DNA from: JAHBVH01 sp034432375
Lineage (GTDB): Bacteria; Chloroflexota; Anaerolineae; Caldilineales; Caldilineaceae
Reading direction: 5' to 3'
Assembly: GCA_034432375.1 (NCBI GenBank)
Contig: DAOUCA010000088.1
Coordinates: 7,330-71,329 of the forward strand
Length of the DNA: 64,000 nucleotides
Part shown: positions 31,134 through 40,203 of the stretch, piece by piece
Layout of the letters: each line of letters begins with the position of its first letter
How positions within the stretch are numbered: position 1 is the first letter of the stretch
The notes under the pieces: model-generated
Databases searched by the model: none
What the model saw: only the letters and a program-made list of their open reading frames with translations
What the model was told of the DNA's origin: nothing
Made by a program: the position numbers and the translations under genes

Positions 31134-33293
31134 TGCAACAAGTTGGGTTACCAGAAGCTCTTCACCCAGCATATCGGTGATTTTGATGGCGACTGTTGTT
31201 GGGAATGTCGCCACGCTTATCGTATACGTACCAGCGACCAATTCGGTGCGCTTCTGCGGCGCATCAACGCATGTGGCGCGCAATGTTTTACCATCATAGT
31301 CAGGGTCAATGGCTACGCTATCGACCATGGCACGCCAATCTTCAATAAAAAATGGCTCGACGTTCACCTGTTGGCGTAGCCGCTGTATTACCGTCGGGGA
31401 AATAAAATCGTCAATCTGAATTTCCACGACTCCTGTCGCCAGCGAGGCTCGCTGTACCGTCACCATCGCCTGCGCTGGCTGGTGTACAAAGAAGTGGCCA
31501 TAACGGGAGTCACGTTGCAATTCGATGATCTCCAGGTGGTTCAGTCCCCCTTTGATCCCCCCTTTGAGCCTACCTGTGCGTTCCCTTTGATGTCCGCGGT
31601 GAGCTTCTCCGAAGCCTTCCTCTTGCTGCCCCTGCGCGCGGGCGCGATGACGATTCCAGGTTGCGACCCACGTCGCTATGGCCAATTCGCTACCCAGGCA
31701 AATGATCACCACATTGCGCAACTCGTCGGGACGGGTGGCCAACTCTGCGGCAACCGCTTCTAAGTCCGCAACGAGCAAGGGTCGGCTAAAGTCGGCAAAC
31801 TTGACCAGCCGTTCCCCAAGCAGCCCTTCAAAGAAGGGATCGGTACGCGTGCGCCGTACTCCCACTGTCTCCGCCGCTAAAGAGATCAACGCTGCTTGGG
31901 TCGATTCTCCCCCCAACAGCGCGCCCTTGCCATTTGGGGGAAGATCGTACCCATTGATACGATAAACGGCAAATGTTGGTGCATCTGGTACGGGATTACT
32001 GCTTCTTGGTTTGCCGCCTTGGGCGATGGTCGACACTTCATCCGTCGTAAGTTGGGCATGGATGACGCGTTGAAGGCGGCGGCTGACGGTCTGGATGGAG
32101 CCGCGATTAATATCGCAACCGATCCAGCGGCGGTTGAGCTTTTGGGCGACCGCCAAGGTCGTGCCGGATCCCATAAAGCAGTCGAGAACGAGATCACCGG
32201 GATTGGTCGAGACGCTGATGATCCGTTCGAGCAGCGCTTCGGTCTTTTGCGTCGGGTAACCCACCTCTTCGGCAGGTGTGGTGGCCAGGCCGGGAATGTC
32301 ATCCCAAAGATTGTCGATGGCTTGTTCGGTTGTGTACGTCCCATCTGATTGGGCAGTCAGATAATATTTGACGGCAATGCTACCACCATTCGATCCATAG
32401 AACCGCTGGTTGGCTTCATCAACCAGGATCTCCCCGCCAAAGGGCACATAGATCCGCCCAGCGGCGTGCAATTCTCGCAGACGGGCAAAGCTATAGGTGC
32501 CAGGGTCGGAAGTGCGAAAGAAGCCAGCGGCGTCGCACATATAGTGCTGCGCGGCTTCCGCCGTTGTCAGTTGGATCACCTTTTTCGTTGGATTCCAAAC
32601 TGGTGGACTGGTACGGCTTTTGGCAAAAATCTCAATCGAGTGGGTGCTAAAAGGAAAATAGAAGGCATTGACCTTTGCGCCACGCGCCACCTGGCTACGC
32701 CACGCGATGGTGTTGAGATAATTCTCCGGTCCAAAGACCTCTTCAAGCAACATGCGCAGATGATGAACTTTGCGGTGGTCACAATGGAGCCAGATGGTGC
32801 CATCTTCCGCAAGCAGTTCCCGCAGCAGGGGCAACCGTTCGTACATAAATTGGAGATAATTGTCATTGGCCCAAATATCGGTATATTGGACTTGCTCACC
32901 TAACGAATAAGCGGCAGCATGTAAGCGATCGCTGCCGGTGCCGCGCAGCCGTACCTGGCGCACATAGTCGGCCCCACTGTCAAAGGGGGGATCAATGTAG
33001 ATGAGGCGCACCTGTCCGCGCAATCCATTGGCGAGGAGATGAGCCAGCACTTCTTTGTTATCACCGTGGTAGAGGGCATTGCCCTTAGCGAGCGACGTAG
33101 GTACATCTTCTTGCAATGTGCCATTTGCACCCCGCCCCGGTTCAAAGGTTTCGAGACATTGCGCGGGCAGCACGGGTATACGATCGAGCGTCGCTTTACC
33201 GACCCAAGTCAACATGGGGCGCCCTTTGGCCGGCTGGACCTCGACAAAATCGCCATTCACCGATGGCTCACCGACCTGGCCTCGTTTACGCAA
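31125..33293 (-). CDS. DNA adenine/cytosine-N4 methyltransferase, type III Mod-like
   Basis: About 722 residues. The catalytic motif IV YIDPPFDSGADY comes first and the SAM motif DCFMGSGTTLAVAQKLNRRWIGCDIN later, the beta-class order of type III Mod subunits. GNALYHGDNKEVL and VWLHCDHRKVHHLRMLLEEVFG-like segments are also typical. The frame stays open upstream to 33470 inside the helicase gene. TTG 33293, with GGAGG six bases before it and an 8-base overlap with the helicase stop, is the best start. The C-terminal part (last 250 residues) is presumably for target recognition and subunit contact and contains an odd Arg/Gly/His-rich stretch (GEAHRGHQRERTGRLKGG). Together with the helicase it probably makes a restriction or defence system. 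Confidence 0.85.
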   Translation of the reverse strand: MRKRGQVGEPSVNGDFVEVQPAKGRPMLTWVGKATLDRIPVLPAQCLETFEPGRGANGTLQEDVPTSLAKGNALYHGDNKEVLAHLLANGLRGQVRLIYIDPPFDSGADYVRQVRLRGTGSDRLHAAAYSLGEQVQYTDIWANDNYLQFMYERLPLLRELLAEDGTIWLHCDHRKVHHLRMLLEEVFGPENYLNTIAWRSQVARGAKVNAFYFPFSTHSIEIFAKSRTSPPVWNPTKKVIQLTTAEAAQHYMCDAAGFFRTSDPGTYSFARLRELHAAGRIYVPFGGEILVDEANQRFYGSNGGSIAVKYYLTAQSDGTYTTEQAIDNLWDDIPGLATTPAEEVGYPTQKTEALLERIISVSTNPGDLVLDCFMGSGTTLAVAQKLNRRWIGCDINRGSIQTVSRRLQRVIHAQLTTDEVSTIAQGGKPRSSNPVPDAPTFAVYRINGYDLPPNGKGALLGGESTQAALISLAAETVGVRRTRTDPFFEGLLGERLVKFADFSRPLLVADLEAVAAELATRPDELRNVVIICLGSELAIATWVATWNRHRARAQGQQEEGFGEAHRGHQRERTGRLKGGIKGGLNHLEIIELQRDSRYGHFFVHQPAQAMVTVQRASLATGVVEIQIDDFISPTVIQRLRQQVNVEPFFIEDWRAMVDSVAIDPDYDGKTLRATCVDAPQKRTELVAGTYTISVATFPTTVAIKITDMLGEELLVTQLVANE

Positions 33294-35433
33294 AAGCAAC
33301 CTCCGCTGTTGCTGTGCTTGTGCTGGTTGCCGATATGCGACATTGTTGCTCAATTTGACGGCGTAGCAGCGGCAGATCACCCGTCGACACCTCTTGCGTG
33401 GCTGAATAGGCATCATACAACGCCCGATAGACGAGCCATAACTCAAGGTGGTAGCAATTGGCCAACTCAATCGCTGCTGTATAAAGATCGAGCCGGGCGG
33501 GAGTTGCCCCTTGGGAATGGGGCGTTGTCACTGTGCTTTCGGCGTGTGCACTCTCTGCAAACAGGCTCGTTTGGCTGCGAATAACCGTCGGACGTATCAT
33601 CTTTGGTGCTTCTAGAAGCAGTTGGGAGGGGCTCTGCCAGGGTTGGGTTGGTATGGCACGCCGTTCGATACTTGGCTCTGCAAGTGCCTTCGCAATGGTT
33701 AATCGGCGGTGATAGGTTGCGGCACTTAGATCTGTCAGTGTATCACCATAGGTCGCGCGTAGTTGACGGATCAGAATCTGCTGATTTTCTGCCGAGAGGT
33801 AGATGCGGGCCGGCATTCTGTTGCCGGGGACCTGGCGTAGACAACGGGCCGCGGCCTGCAAGACAAAGTTATTGCTCGTTTTGAGGGTGCGCACCAATGC
33901 GCAGGCAAAGAGCGCCGGGACATCCCACCCTTCCACGCCGCGGTCGACGAGCAAGGCAATCCGGTGGGGCGATTGGCGCGTTCGGAAGCGATCAAAGTCG
34001 GCCTTGTTTTCGCAGCGCGTGTGATGCTCCAAAAGCAGGGTTGGCGCATAGCCCAACGCAAGGAGCGTACGCTCGATCAACGGTCGATGCGCTGCAATAT
34101 CGGCTGTTTTGGGGAAATAGATCGCCAACTTGGCCGGTGTGCCATCGGGGAGTGTGACAGCGCCATAGGTGGTGAAAAAATCGCGCAGGATGTCGGGTAG
34201 GATTTGGGCTAGGTCGGTTGTGGGTTGCGTGTCAGCGTTTGTGTCGCCTGGTTCGTCTCTCGTCTCTCGTGGCTCATGGCTCCCTACTCCTCTACGCCCT
34301 ACTCCTCTACGCCCTACTCCTTCAGGCGCCACATGACCATAGGTCACCACATTATTGCCGACTTCCTTGAGGATACCGTCATGAATGGCCGCAGCTAGCC
34401 CATACGAAAGGACAACGTCGCGCAAGGGTTGGCGACCGAAGTAGGGTGTTCCTGTGGTATTGACAACCGAGCGGACATTGGTTTGGGTTGCGATGTAATC
34501 GACCGTTTTGCGCACCTTTTTTAGGTCATTGCCGAGCGCACGTCCATAGGTATGATGCGCCTCATCCGAAAAGATTCCAAGCGCTGGTAAGCTGGCAATG
34601 GTCTGTAGGCGTAGATTGGCAACTTCAGCTTTGGCCATTGCCATCTGCGCTTCATTGATCCCGTAGCCAATCTGTCGCTTGCGGATCTTCTCCTTTTGGA
34701 TGCGGATCTTTTCGGTGTTGGTGATGATCAGATTAAAGGAGCTGCCTGGCAAAACGGGGATCGTCCGTTCGCCCTCTTGTGGCACAGTAAACCGTATGGC
34801 GGCGGCAAATGGTTTGTACAGATGGGGTGGCAGCACCGCGGCATAGGGCATATCCAGTAAGGCGCGCAAGGATTCAATGATGGTGCGGCCCGGCGCAAAG
34901 ATGAGGGCATTGTGCAGAAAAGGGCCGTCGGGGTGGGCAAGTGCCAGGGCAAATTCACTGGCGATCAAAGAGCCGATGAGCACTGTTTTACCGACACCCA
35001 TTGCCAAAGCAAAGATATAACTGGGATAGGGCAAGGTCATCGTTTCACCGATGCTTTCCAGTCGATGTTGGCGCACGAAGTGTTCATCGGTTTGCAGCGC
35101 ATGTTGCAGCCGTTCGCGATTTTTGCCAACCGCCTGCCAAGCTTTGGCGGGTATCGCAAGCGCGGTGGCCCACGATTGCTCGTCGGGGAAGAGTGCCGTA
35201 TAGAGATCACGGATATGGGGCGAGCCCAAAACAATGCGCAGATACCAATAGGTTTCCAGCGCGCGCAACTGTGGTGGACGCAGTTGGAAACTGTCTGGTG
35301 CTTGTGGGTCCGGCGCATGGGCCCACCGTAACAGCTCGCCCACCGCCGGATAAAGCACGTGGCGATAGGCATCGTCGCGCCAGTCGCTAACTCGCTGTTG
35401 CAGTTCGTGATGAAGCAGAATAGATGCAGACAT
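33286..35433 (-). CDS. DEAD/DEAH-box helicase, type III Res-like
   Basis: 715 residues. Motif I AMGVGKTVLIGSL, motif II IFSDEAHHTYG, motif III VNTTGTPYF, and C-terminal LLVDRGVEGWDVPALF plus QAAARCLRQ (motif VI-like) define a superfamily 2 helicase as in type III restriction subunits. Type III Res proteins are usually about 900-1000 residues with a C-terminal PD-(D/E)xK nuclease. This one ends soon after motif VI and no nuclease motif is obvious, so it may not cut DNA by itself. The middle contains an inserted GVGRRGVGRRGVGSHEPRETRDE stretch (about residues 370-395) coded by a 15-bp tandem repeat. Translation is probably coupled to the methyltransferase downstream. Confidence 0.82.
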   Translation of the reverse strand: MSASILLHHELQQRVSDWRDDAYRHVLYPAVGELLRWAHAPDPQAPDSFQLRPPQLRALETYWYLRIVLGSPHIRDLYTALFPDEQSWATALAIPAKAWQAVGKNRERLQHALQTDEHFVRQHRLESIGETMTLPYPSYIFALAMGVGKTVLIGSLIASEFALALAHPDGPFLHNALIFAPGRTIIESLRALLDMPYAAVLPPHLYKPFAAAIRFTVPQEGERTIPVLPGSSFNLIITNTEKIRIQKEKIRKRQIGYGINEAQMAMAKAEVANLRLQTIASLPALGIFSDEAHHTYGRALGNDLKKVRKTVDYIATQTNVRSVVNTTGTPYFGRQPLRDVVLSYGLAAAIHDGILKEVGNNVVTYGHVAPEGVGRRGVGRRGVGSHEPRETRDEPGDTNADTQPTTDLAQILPDILRDFFTTYGAVTLPDGTPAKLAIYFPKTADIAAHRPLIERTLLALGYAPTLLLEHHTRCENKADFDRFRTRQSPHRIALLVDRGVEGWDVPALFACALVRTLKTSNNFVLQAAARCLRQVPGNRMPARIYLSAENQQILIRQLRATYGDTLTDLSAATYHRRLTIAKALAEPSIERRAIPTQPWQSPSQLLLEAPKMIRPTVIRSQTSLFAESAHAESTVTTPHSQGATPARLDLYTAAIELANCYHLELWLVYRALYDAYSATQEVSTGDLPLLRRQIEQQCRISATSTSTATAEVAFA
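34279..34323 (-). repeat. Three 15-bp tandem repeats inside the helicase gene
   Basis: CCCTACTCCTCTACG at 34279-34293 and 34294-34308, then CCCTACTCCTTCAGG at 34309-34323. On the coding strand they give GVGRR-type pentapeptides. The neighbouring CGTCTCTCGTCTCTCGTGG is also repetitive. Confidence 0.9.
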
Positions 35434-35435
35434 TA

Positions 35436-35510
35436 AATGCTCAGGCTTGAAATGCTCAGGCTTGAAATGCTCAGGCTTGAAATGTTCAGACTTGAAATGT
35501 TCAGGTTTAC
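35436..35510. repeat. Five 15-bp tandem repeats between trmB and the helicase gene
   Basis: AATGCTCAGGCTTGA at 35436-35450, 35451-35465 and 35466-35480 (identical), then AATGTTCAGACTTGA at 35481-35495 and AATGTTCAGGTTTAC at 35496-35510. They lie directly upstream of the helicase start codon on the minus strand, where they would form part of its leader mRNA. Confidence 0.95.
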
Positions 35511-35534
35511 ATTCTTTCCGGTTGAGAATAAGAA

Positions 35535-36350
35535 CTACGGGAGGCGTTCAAAATAGAAAGCAAAGACAGGACGGCCATTTTCCAGACACCAATGTTCGCG
35601 GTGGGTAGGGGCATAGCGGCCAATGTGCTCGGCAAGGGCTGGATCATGGCCAGCAAAGGCACCGTGCGCTTCGACAAGGGCACGGACCATTTCTCCATAC
35701 TCCGCTACATCACTCTTAAAGAAGAGCAGGCCACCGCTGCGCAACTTTGCCGCCAGCAGATCGACAAAAGGGGGGGAAAAGAGCCGTTTTACCTGATGTT
35801 GCGCTTTCCACCAGGGATCGGGAAAGAGGACGTGGAACATGTCAACCCGGCTGTCGGGAATAACCCGCGGCAGATTGAAGCGACAATCATCATCGCTGAG
35901 CCAGAGATTGGTCAAGGTGAGCCGCTCAACGCGGTTCAGACAGAGCCGGGTTGCCTTGGTTTTGGTCTCGTAGCCGATAAAGAGTGTTTGTGGATGGCGG
36001 TGGGCGCGATCGAGTAAGAAATCGCCCCGCCCATAGCCGATTTCGATCTCCAATGGCTGCTCCGACGCCAGCGCCGCACGCAGTGCCCTGCCATTGTTTC
36101 CCCGCTCATCATCGAGCGCAAGTGCGCGAAAGAATGGTTTGTCGATGCCCCACGGCGGCAGGAGATGGGCATCGGGACGCTGGCGCGGATCGCCGCCGAT
36201 CAGGCCACGACCGATAGCCCAATCCGCATAGGCTTGTTGACGACGCTCGGTACTCCATTCTTCCCACATAAATTCCATGCGCCCCTGTGAAAAGGGCGTC
36301 AGGTGATAATCGAGGAGTGATGGCGTCTCTGCTGATGAATTTGTTGACAT
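35535..36350 (-). CDS. trmB: tRNA (guanine-N7-)-methyltransferase
   Basis: 271 residues. EIEIGYGRGDFLLDRA is the SAM-binding motif, FIGYETKTKA follows, and HVLFPDPWWKAQHQVKRLFSP is the TrmB signature with the substrate-binding DPW. The C-terminus THREHWCLENGRPVFAFYFERL is also characteristic. It makes 7-methylguanosine at position 46 of tRNAs. The N-terminus is about 40 residues longer than in many TrmB proteins. ATG at 36350; the ribosome site is weak. Transcribed away from the MalT-like regulator. Confidence 0.92.
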   Translation of the reverse strand: MSTNSSAETPSLLDYHLTPFSQGRMEFMWEEWSTERRQQAYADWAIGRGLIGGDPRQRPDAHLLPPWGIDKPFFRALALDDERGNNGRALRAALASEQPLEIEIGYGRGDFLLDRAHRHPQTLFIGYETKTKATRLCLNRVERLTLTNLWLSDDDCRFNLPRVIPDSRVDMFHVLFPDPWWKAQHQVKRLFSPPFVDLLAAKLRSGGLLFFKSDVAEYGEMVRALVEAHGAFAGHDPALAEHIGRYAPTHREHWCLENGRPVFAFYFERLP

Positions 36351-36446
36351 GGCTCACACAATAGTTTCAACTAAACAAGATTTACGCTATGCAATCGATT
36401 ATTTTCGATGTATACTATCAATACAGTTGTTTACATATCCGTAAAT

Positions 36447-36480
36447 AGGGCTGAACAAAAATAGAATTTTGTTCAGCCCT
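36447..36480. terminator. 14-bp hairpin in the trmB / regulator intergenic region
   Basis: AGGGCTGAACAAAA (36447-36460) and its exact complement (36467-36480) enclose a six-base loop. It sits between two divergent genes, about 70 bases before the regulator ATG, so it may be an operator or an attenuator rather than a true terminator. Confidence 0.55.
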
Positions 36481-36547
36481 CAAACGGTCTTAGTTAGCGC
36501 CGATTCAATGACTGCAATTCCCTTGTGACACATCGCACTGAATTCCT

Positions 36548-39500
36548 ATGAATGCTCAGGTCACTCGCACAAAAATTATCCCACCACGTCGGCGGTCAGA
36601 TTTGCTGTCGCGACAGCGGTTGCTCGATACGCTCTATGAGCTGATCGATTTTAGATTGATCATCTTAATCGCGCCAGCCGGTTATGGCAAAACCTTCCTC
36701 CTTGTTGATTTTGCCCATTACACCGAATTACCGGTCTGTTGGTACGCCTTGGATCCGCTCGATCGCGATCTGTACCGCTTTTTTGTCCACTTTATTGCGG
36801 CTATCAGCGAACAATTCCCCGAATTTGGCCGGACCTCAACGGCTGCACTGGAAAGCCTGGTAAACAATCAGGGAACACTTGATCAATTTATCACCACGAT
36901 CGTCAACGAAATCTACGAACATATCCACGAACATTTTGTCTTGGTCATTGATGATTTTTTCCTTGTCGAAGATAATGCTGACCTCAATCTCTTTATCAGC
37001 CGCTTTGTCCAGCAGGTGGATGAGAATTGCCACATCATTTTGGCTTCGCGCAAGCTATTAAGCATCCCCGACATGGCGCTGTTGATTGCACGCGGCTATG
37101 TGGGTGGGATGGATTATGAGGATATGGCCTATGAAGTCGATGAGCTACAGGCTCTGACCGCCCATAATTTTGGCTATACAATGCCACTCGAAGAGGCCGA
37201 GGCGCTCATCGATGCCACCGATGGTTGGATCATCGGGCTCTTGCTTTCTGCCCAGAGTAAGTTGCGCAGTATCTCCGGACGAATGCGTATCATGCGTGCC
37301 TCGGGTCTCGATCTCTACGATTATCTGGCGGAGCAGGTGCTAAACCAACAGCCGCCCATGCTCCATGATTTTCTGCTGCGCACTTCGTTGTTAGAAGAGT
37401 TTGATGCCGCACTTTGCACCGAGATTCTGGACCCGGCATGGCGTCCACCTGATCATAGCTGGCAAGATCTGATTATCGAAGTACTACGCCGCAACCTGTT
37501 TGTGTTGCCGTTGGGCGAAGAGAGCTCCTGGCTACGGTACAACCATGTCTTTCAGGATTTTCTCCAGAAACGGCTGCAAAAGACGCGCCCAATGGAAGAA
37601 CAGCAGATCCTGAAACGTTTGTCCACCTATTATCAACAACGGCAAGAGTGGGAAAAGGCGCATTACTATCTCAACCGGCTCGGGGATCTCAGTGCTGTCG
37701 CCGACTTATTGGAGTCAGCAGGGCTTGCCTTGCTCTATGCGGGTCGGCTTTCGCTTCTGCACAGTTGGCTAGAAGGGCTACCTTCGGGCTTCTTCAGCAA
37801 ACGGCCCATTTTGCTGGCGCTGCAAGGTGATGTCATTACGCGTCGGGGCGATATACAACAAGGGTTAGAGACGCTAACTGAAGCCATTGATAAGCTTGAT
37901 GAGCTAAACACGGATCAACAGCCGATCCATCTCTCTCATGCGCTGGTGCGTCGTGCCGTCGCCCATCGGCTGCGGGGCAACTCTGAAGAGGCCATTCGCG
38001 ATACGGATCGGGTGCTGGCACTGCTCCCTCAGATTGAGCGAGAGAGACAGTTGTGGGTGCAAGTTCATGCCCTTGCGCTGCGTTCCAAAGGAACGGTACT
38101 GTTTACCCAAGGCAAGCCGGAAGAGGGGCTTGAATTACTGGAGGAAGCCCTGGCGGCTTATGAAGAGATCCAAGAGCAGTATAACGCCGCTTCGATCCGC
38201 CAAGACAGGGCTGTTGTTGCGCTACAACTCGGGCATTATCGCGAAGCGTTGGCGCTCTTTCAACAAGCGTTGATTGCCTGGCAGACCCTTGGCAATCTAT
38301 CTGGCCAAGCGTTGGTCTTAAATAATATTGGCTATCTCTACCATCTTCAAGGAAACTATGCGGTGGCACTTGCCCATTTAGAGCAAGCGCTCGACTGTGC
38401 GCGCCGCAGTGGCTCGACACGCTCCGTAGCCTATGCCTACATTAGCATGGGTGACCTCTTTACCGATCTAGAGCTGTGGCACGCGGCCAAGGAGATTTAT
38501 CAGCAAGCAAAGCCCTTTACAAAGCAACTAAACGAGCAATATCTTTTCCTCACATTGGAGTTGGCGCTGGTACGGCTTGCCAGTATCCAAGCGAATTGGG
38601 AAGCGGTTTACTATCATTTAGACAATGCCAGCCGATTGGTAACTGGTAAACAATCGGGCTATGATTGGGGGCTCTATCGGTTAGCAGTAGGCCGTTGCCA
38701 TCTCATGCAGAAGCGCATGGAGGAAGCGATCGAACCCTTGGAGGATGCCCAACGATATTTTGAAACCAGTAGCCAGCCCATTGAAGCCGCAACCGCCAAC
38801 TTTTTGTTGGCAGCCACCTGGCATACTGTGCAGCAGAGTATACGCGCTGATCAATCCTTGAAAAAAGGGATGGAAATGCTCGAAGGGCTGGAGAGTCACC
38901 ATGCTTTACTCCCTGTGTTGCGCATTATACGGCCCTATTTACAACTCAATAGGAGCTTGGCCATCCATCCACGGATCGCCGCTCTACTTGATGAGTTGAA
39001 TGCCCTGGAACATACGCTGCCACAAGAAAATCGTCGTCTTCGCAAGAGTGGATCGCCCACCCTCTCATCGGCGCTACCCAGCCAACCGCACTTTTATATC
39101 CGTACTTTGGGCCAGGTAGAAGTTACAGTCGAAGGTAAATCGTTAACGACCAGCGATTGGCAAACCACAATTTCGCGCGATCTCTTTTTGTGTCTCTTGG
39201 CCCATCCCGAAGGCTTAAAAAAAGAGGAGATCGGTCTTATCTTCTGGCCGGATGCAACCCCCTCCGAATTAAAAACCCGCTTTAAAAATGCGATCTATCG
39301 CCTGCGCAGCGCGTTGCGACAGAATGTTATTCTCTATACCGATGATATCTATCATTATAATTGGGCAATTGACTACCAATATGACGTTGAGGATTTCCTG
39401 CAAAAGATCGGGGAAGGGGATAAGAGCGCGAACCGCAACACGCAAATTGATGCGTATCAGGGGGCGTTGGCCCTCTATCACGGTCTCTATTTGCCCCATG

Positions 39501-39811
39501 TGGATGGCAGCTGGGTCCTCTCGATGCGTCAACATCTACAGCAGCTCTTTGTTGATACGGGGATGACCTTAGCACTACTCTACTATGAGCAACAACGGTT
39601 GCCAGAAGCATTGGCGGTCTGTCAACGGTTACTGGAAGAAGATAGTTGTTTGGAAGATGCGCATCGGCTAGCCATGCAGATCCATGCAGCACAAGGCAAT
39701 CGTGCGGCAGTCGCTCGCCAATTCGCGGCCTGTCAACAGGCACTGCTCGATGAGGTCGATGTCCCGCCTTCCCCCCAAACTGAGGAACTTTACGCGACCC
39801 TCATGCAATAA
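36548..39811 (+). CDS. Large MalT-like STAND ATPase regulator with TPRs and a C-terminal SARP/BTAD module
   Basis: 1087 residues. It opens TRTKIIPPRRRSDLLSRQRLLDTL, the MalT family start. Walker A is APAGYGKT (about residues 44-51), LVIDDFFLVEDN is Walker B, and a STAND winged-helix region follows. Residues about 380-820 are helical TPR-like repeats (NIGYLYHLQGNYAVALAHLEQALDCAR). Residues about 850-930 form an OmpR/SARP-type DNA-binding domain (GQVEVTVEGKSL...LKKEEIGLIFWPDA...RFKNAIYRLRSAL), and the rest is a bacterial transcriptional activator (BTAD) domain. The expected role is a signal-gated transcriptional activator; the ligand is unknown. The small membrane peptide and DUF5317 genes downstream are candidate targets. 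Confidence 0.9.
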   Translation: MNAQVTRTKIIPPRRRSDLLSRQRLLDTLYELIDFRLIILIAPAGYGKTFLLVDFAHYTELPVCWYALDPLDRDLYRFFVHFIAAISEQFPEFGRTSTAALESLVNNQGTLDQFITTIVNEIYEHIHEHFVLVIDDFFLVEDNADLNLFISRFVQQVDENCHIILASRKLLSIPDMALLIARGYVGGMDYEDMAYEVDELQALTAHNFGYTMPLEEAEALIDATDGWIIGLLLSAQSKLRSISGRMRIMRASGLDLYDYLAEQVLNQQPPMLHDFLLRTSLLEEFDAALCTEILDPAWRPPDHSWQDLIIEVLRRNLFVLPLGEESSWLRYNHVFQDFLQKRLQKTRPMEEQQILKRLSTYYQQRQEWEKAHYYLNRLGDLSAVADLLESAGLALLYAGRLSLLHSWLEGLPSGFFSKRPILLALQGDVITRRGDIQQGLETLTEAIDKLDELNTDQQPIHLSHALVRRAVAHRLRGNSEEAIRDTDRVLALLPQIERERQLWVQVHALALRSKGTVLFTQGKPEEGLELLEEALAAYEEIQEQYNAASIRQDRAVVALQLGHYREALALFQQALIAWQTLGNLSGQALVLNNIGYLYHLQGNYAVALAHLEQALDCARRSGSTRSVAYAYISMGDLFTDLELWHAAKEIYQQAKPFTKQLNEQYLFLTLELALVRLASIQANWEAVYYHLDNASRLVTGKQSGYDWGLYRLAVGRCHLMQKRMEEAIEPLEDAQRYFETSSQPIEAATANFLLAATWHTVQQSIRADQSLKKGMEMLEGLESHHALLPVLRIIRPYLQLNRSLAIHPRIAALLDELNALEHTLPQENRRLRKSGSPTLSSALPSQPHFYIRTLGQVEVTVEGKSLTTSDWQTTISRDLFLCLLAHPEGLKKEEIGLIFWPDATPSELKTRFKNAIYRLRSALRQNVILYTDDIYHYNWAIDYQYDVEDFLQKIGEGDKSANRNTQIDAYQGALALYHGLYLPHVDGSWVLSMRQHLQQLFVDTGMTLALLYYEQQRLPEALAVCQRLLEEDSCLEDAHRLAMQIHAAQGNRAAVARQFAACQQALLDEVDVPPSPQTEELYATLMQ

Positions 39812-39998
39812 AATTCCCTCTAATTTCCCTTTGTGTGCGCAATGAGCCTTCTTTGATGCCTATGCTGATGCCTGCCCTCGTCGATAATGATTAAGCATAG
39901 TTGCTTCACCGGCAACTACAATGGCCTGGTCAAGAGGCCTGTTGTACTCACCAACCACCGTCAGCAGTTTCTTTGCAACATCCAAAGGGAGATATACA

Positions 39999-40127
39999 AT
40001 GAATTTCAAATTATTAGCCACCAAGCTTGGCCTGCTCAACGAACAGCATGTTCGTATTGCACTTGCCGTTGGCGCGCTTGCGCTGTTTGTCCTTGGTGCT
40101 GGTGCACCGGCTGGGTTTGACAACTAA
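39999..40127 (+). CDS. 42-residue membrane peptide with strong ribosome site
   Basis: The protein has a charged N-terminus (MNFKLLATKLGLLNEQHVR), one hydrophobic helix (IALAVGALALFVLGAGA) and the tail PAGFDN. AAGGGAG at about 39985-39991 with an eight-base spacing to ATG 39999 is a far better ribosome site than those of the neighbours and argues that the small frame is real. It follows the SARP-type regulator by 187 bases and precedes a DUF5317 gene. Possible roles are a signal peptide-like messenger, a small subunit of the DUF5317 protein, or a precursor peptide. None can be chosen from sequence. Confidence 0.65.
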   Translation: MNFKLLATKLGLLNEQHVRIALAVGALALFVLGAGAPAGFDN

Positions 40128-40203
40128 AAAATCCACGGAGCGCACTTTGGAAGCACGCGGTTAAGTATCCGCCGCGTGCTCTGTGTGATGATCGAAGGCA
40201 AGC

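Noticed and set aside
35436..35510. CRISPR-like array
   Set aside because: The 15-bp units are directly adjacent with no spacers, and no cas genes are near. The same holds for the arrays at 31086, 41351 and 60195.
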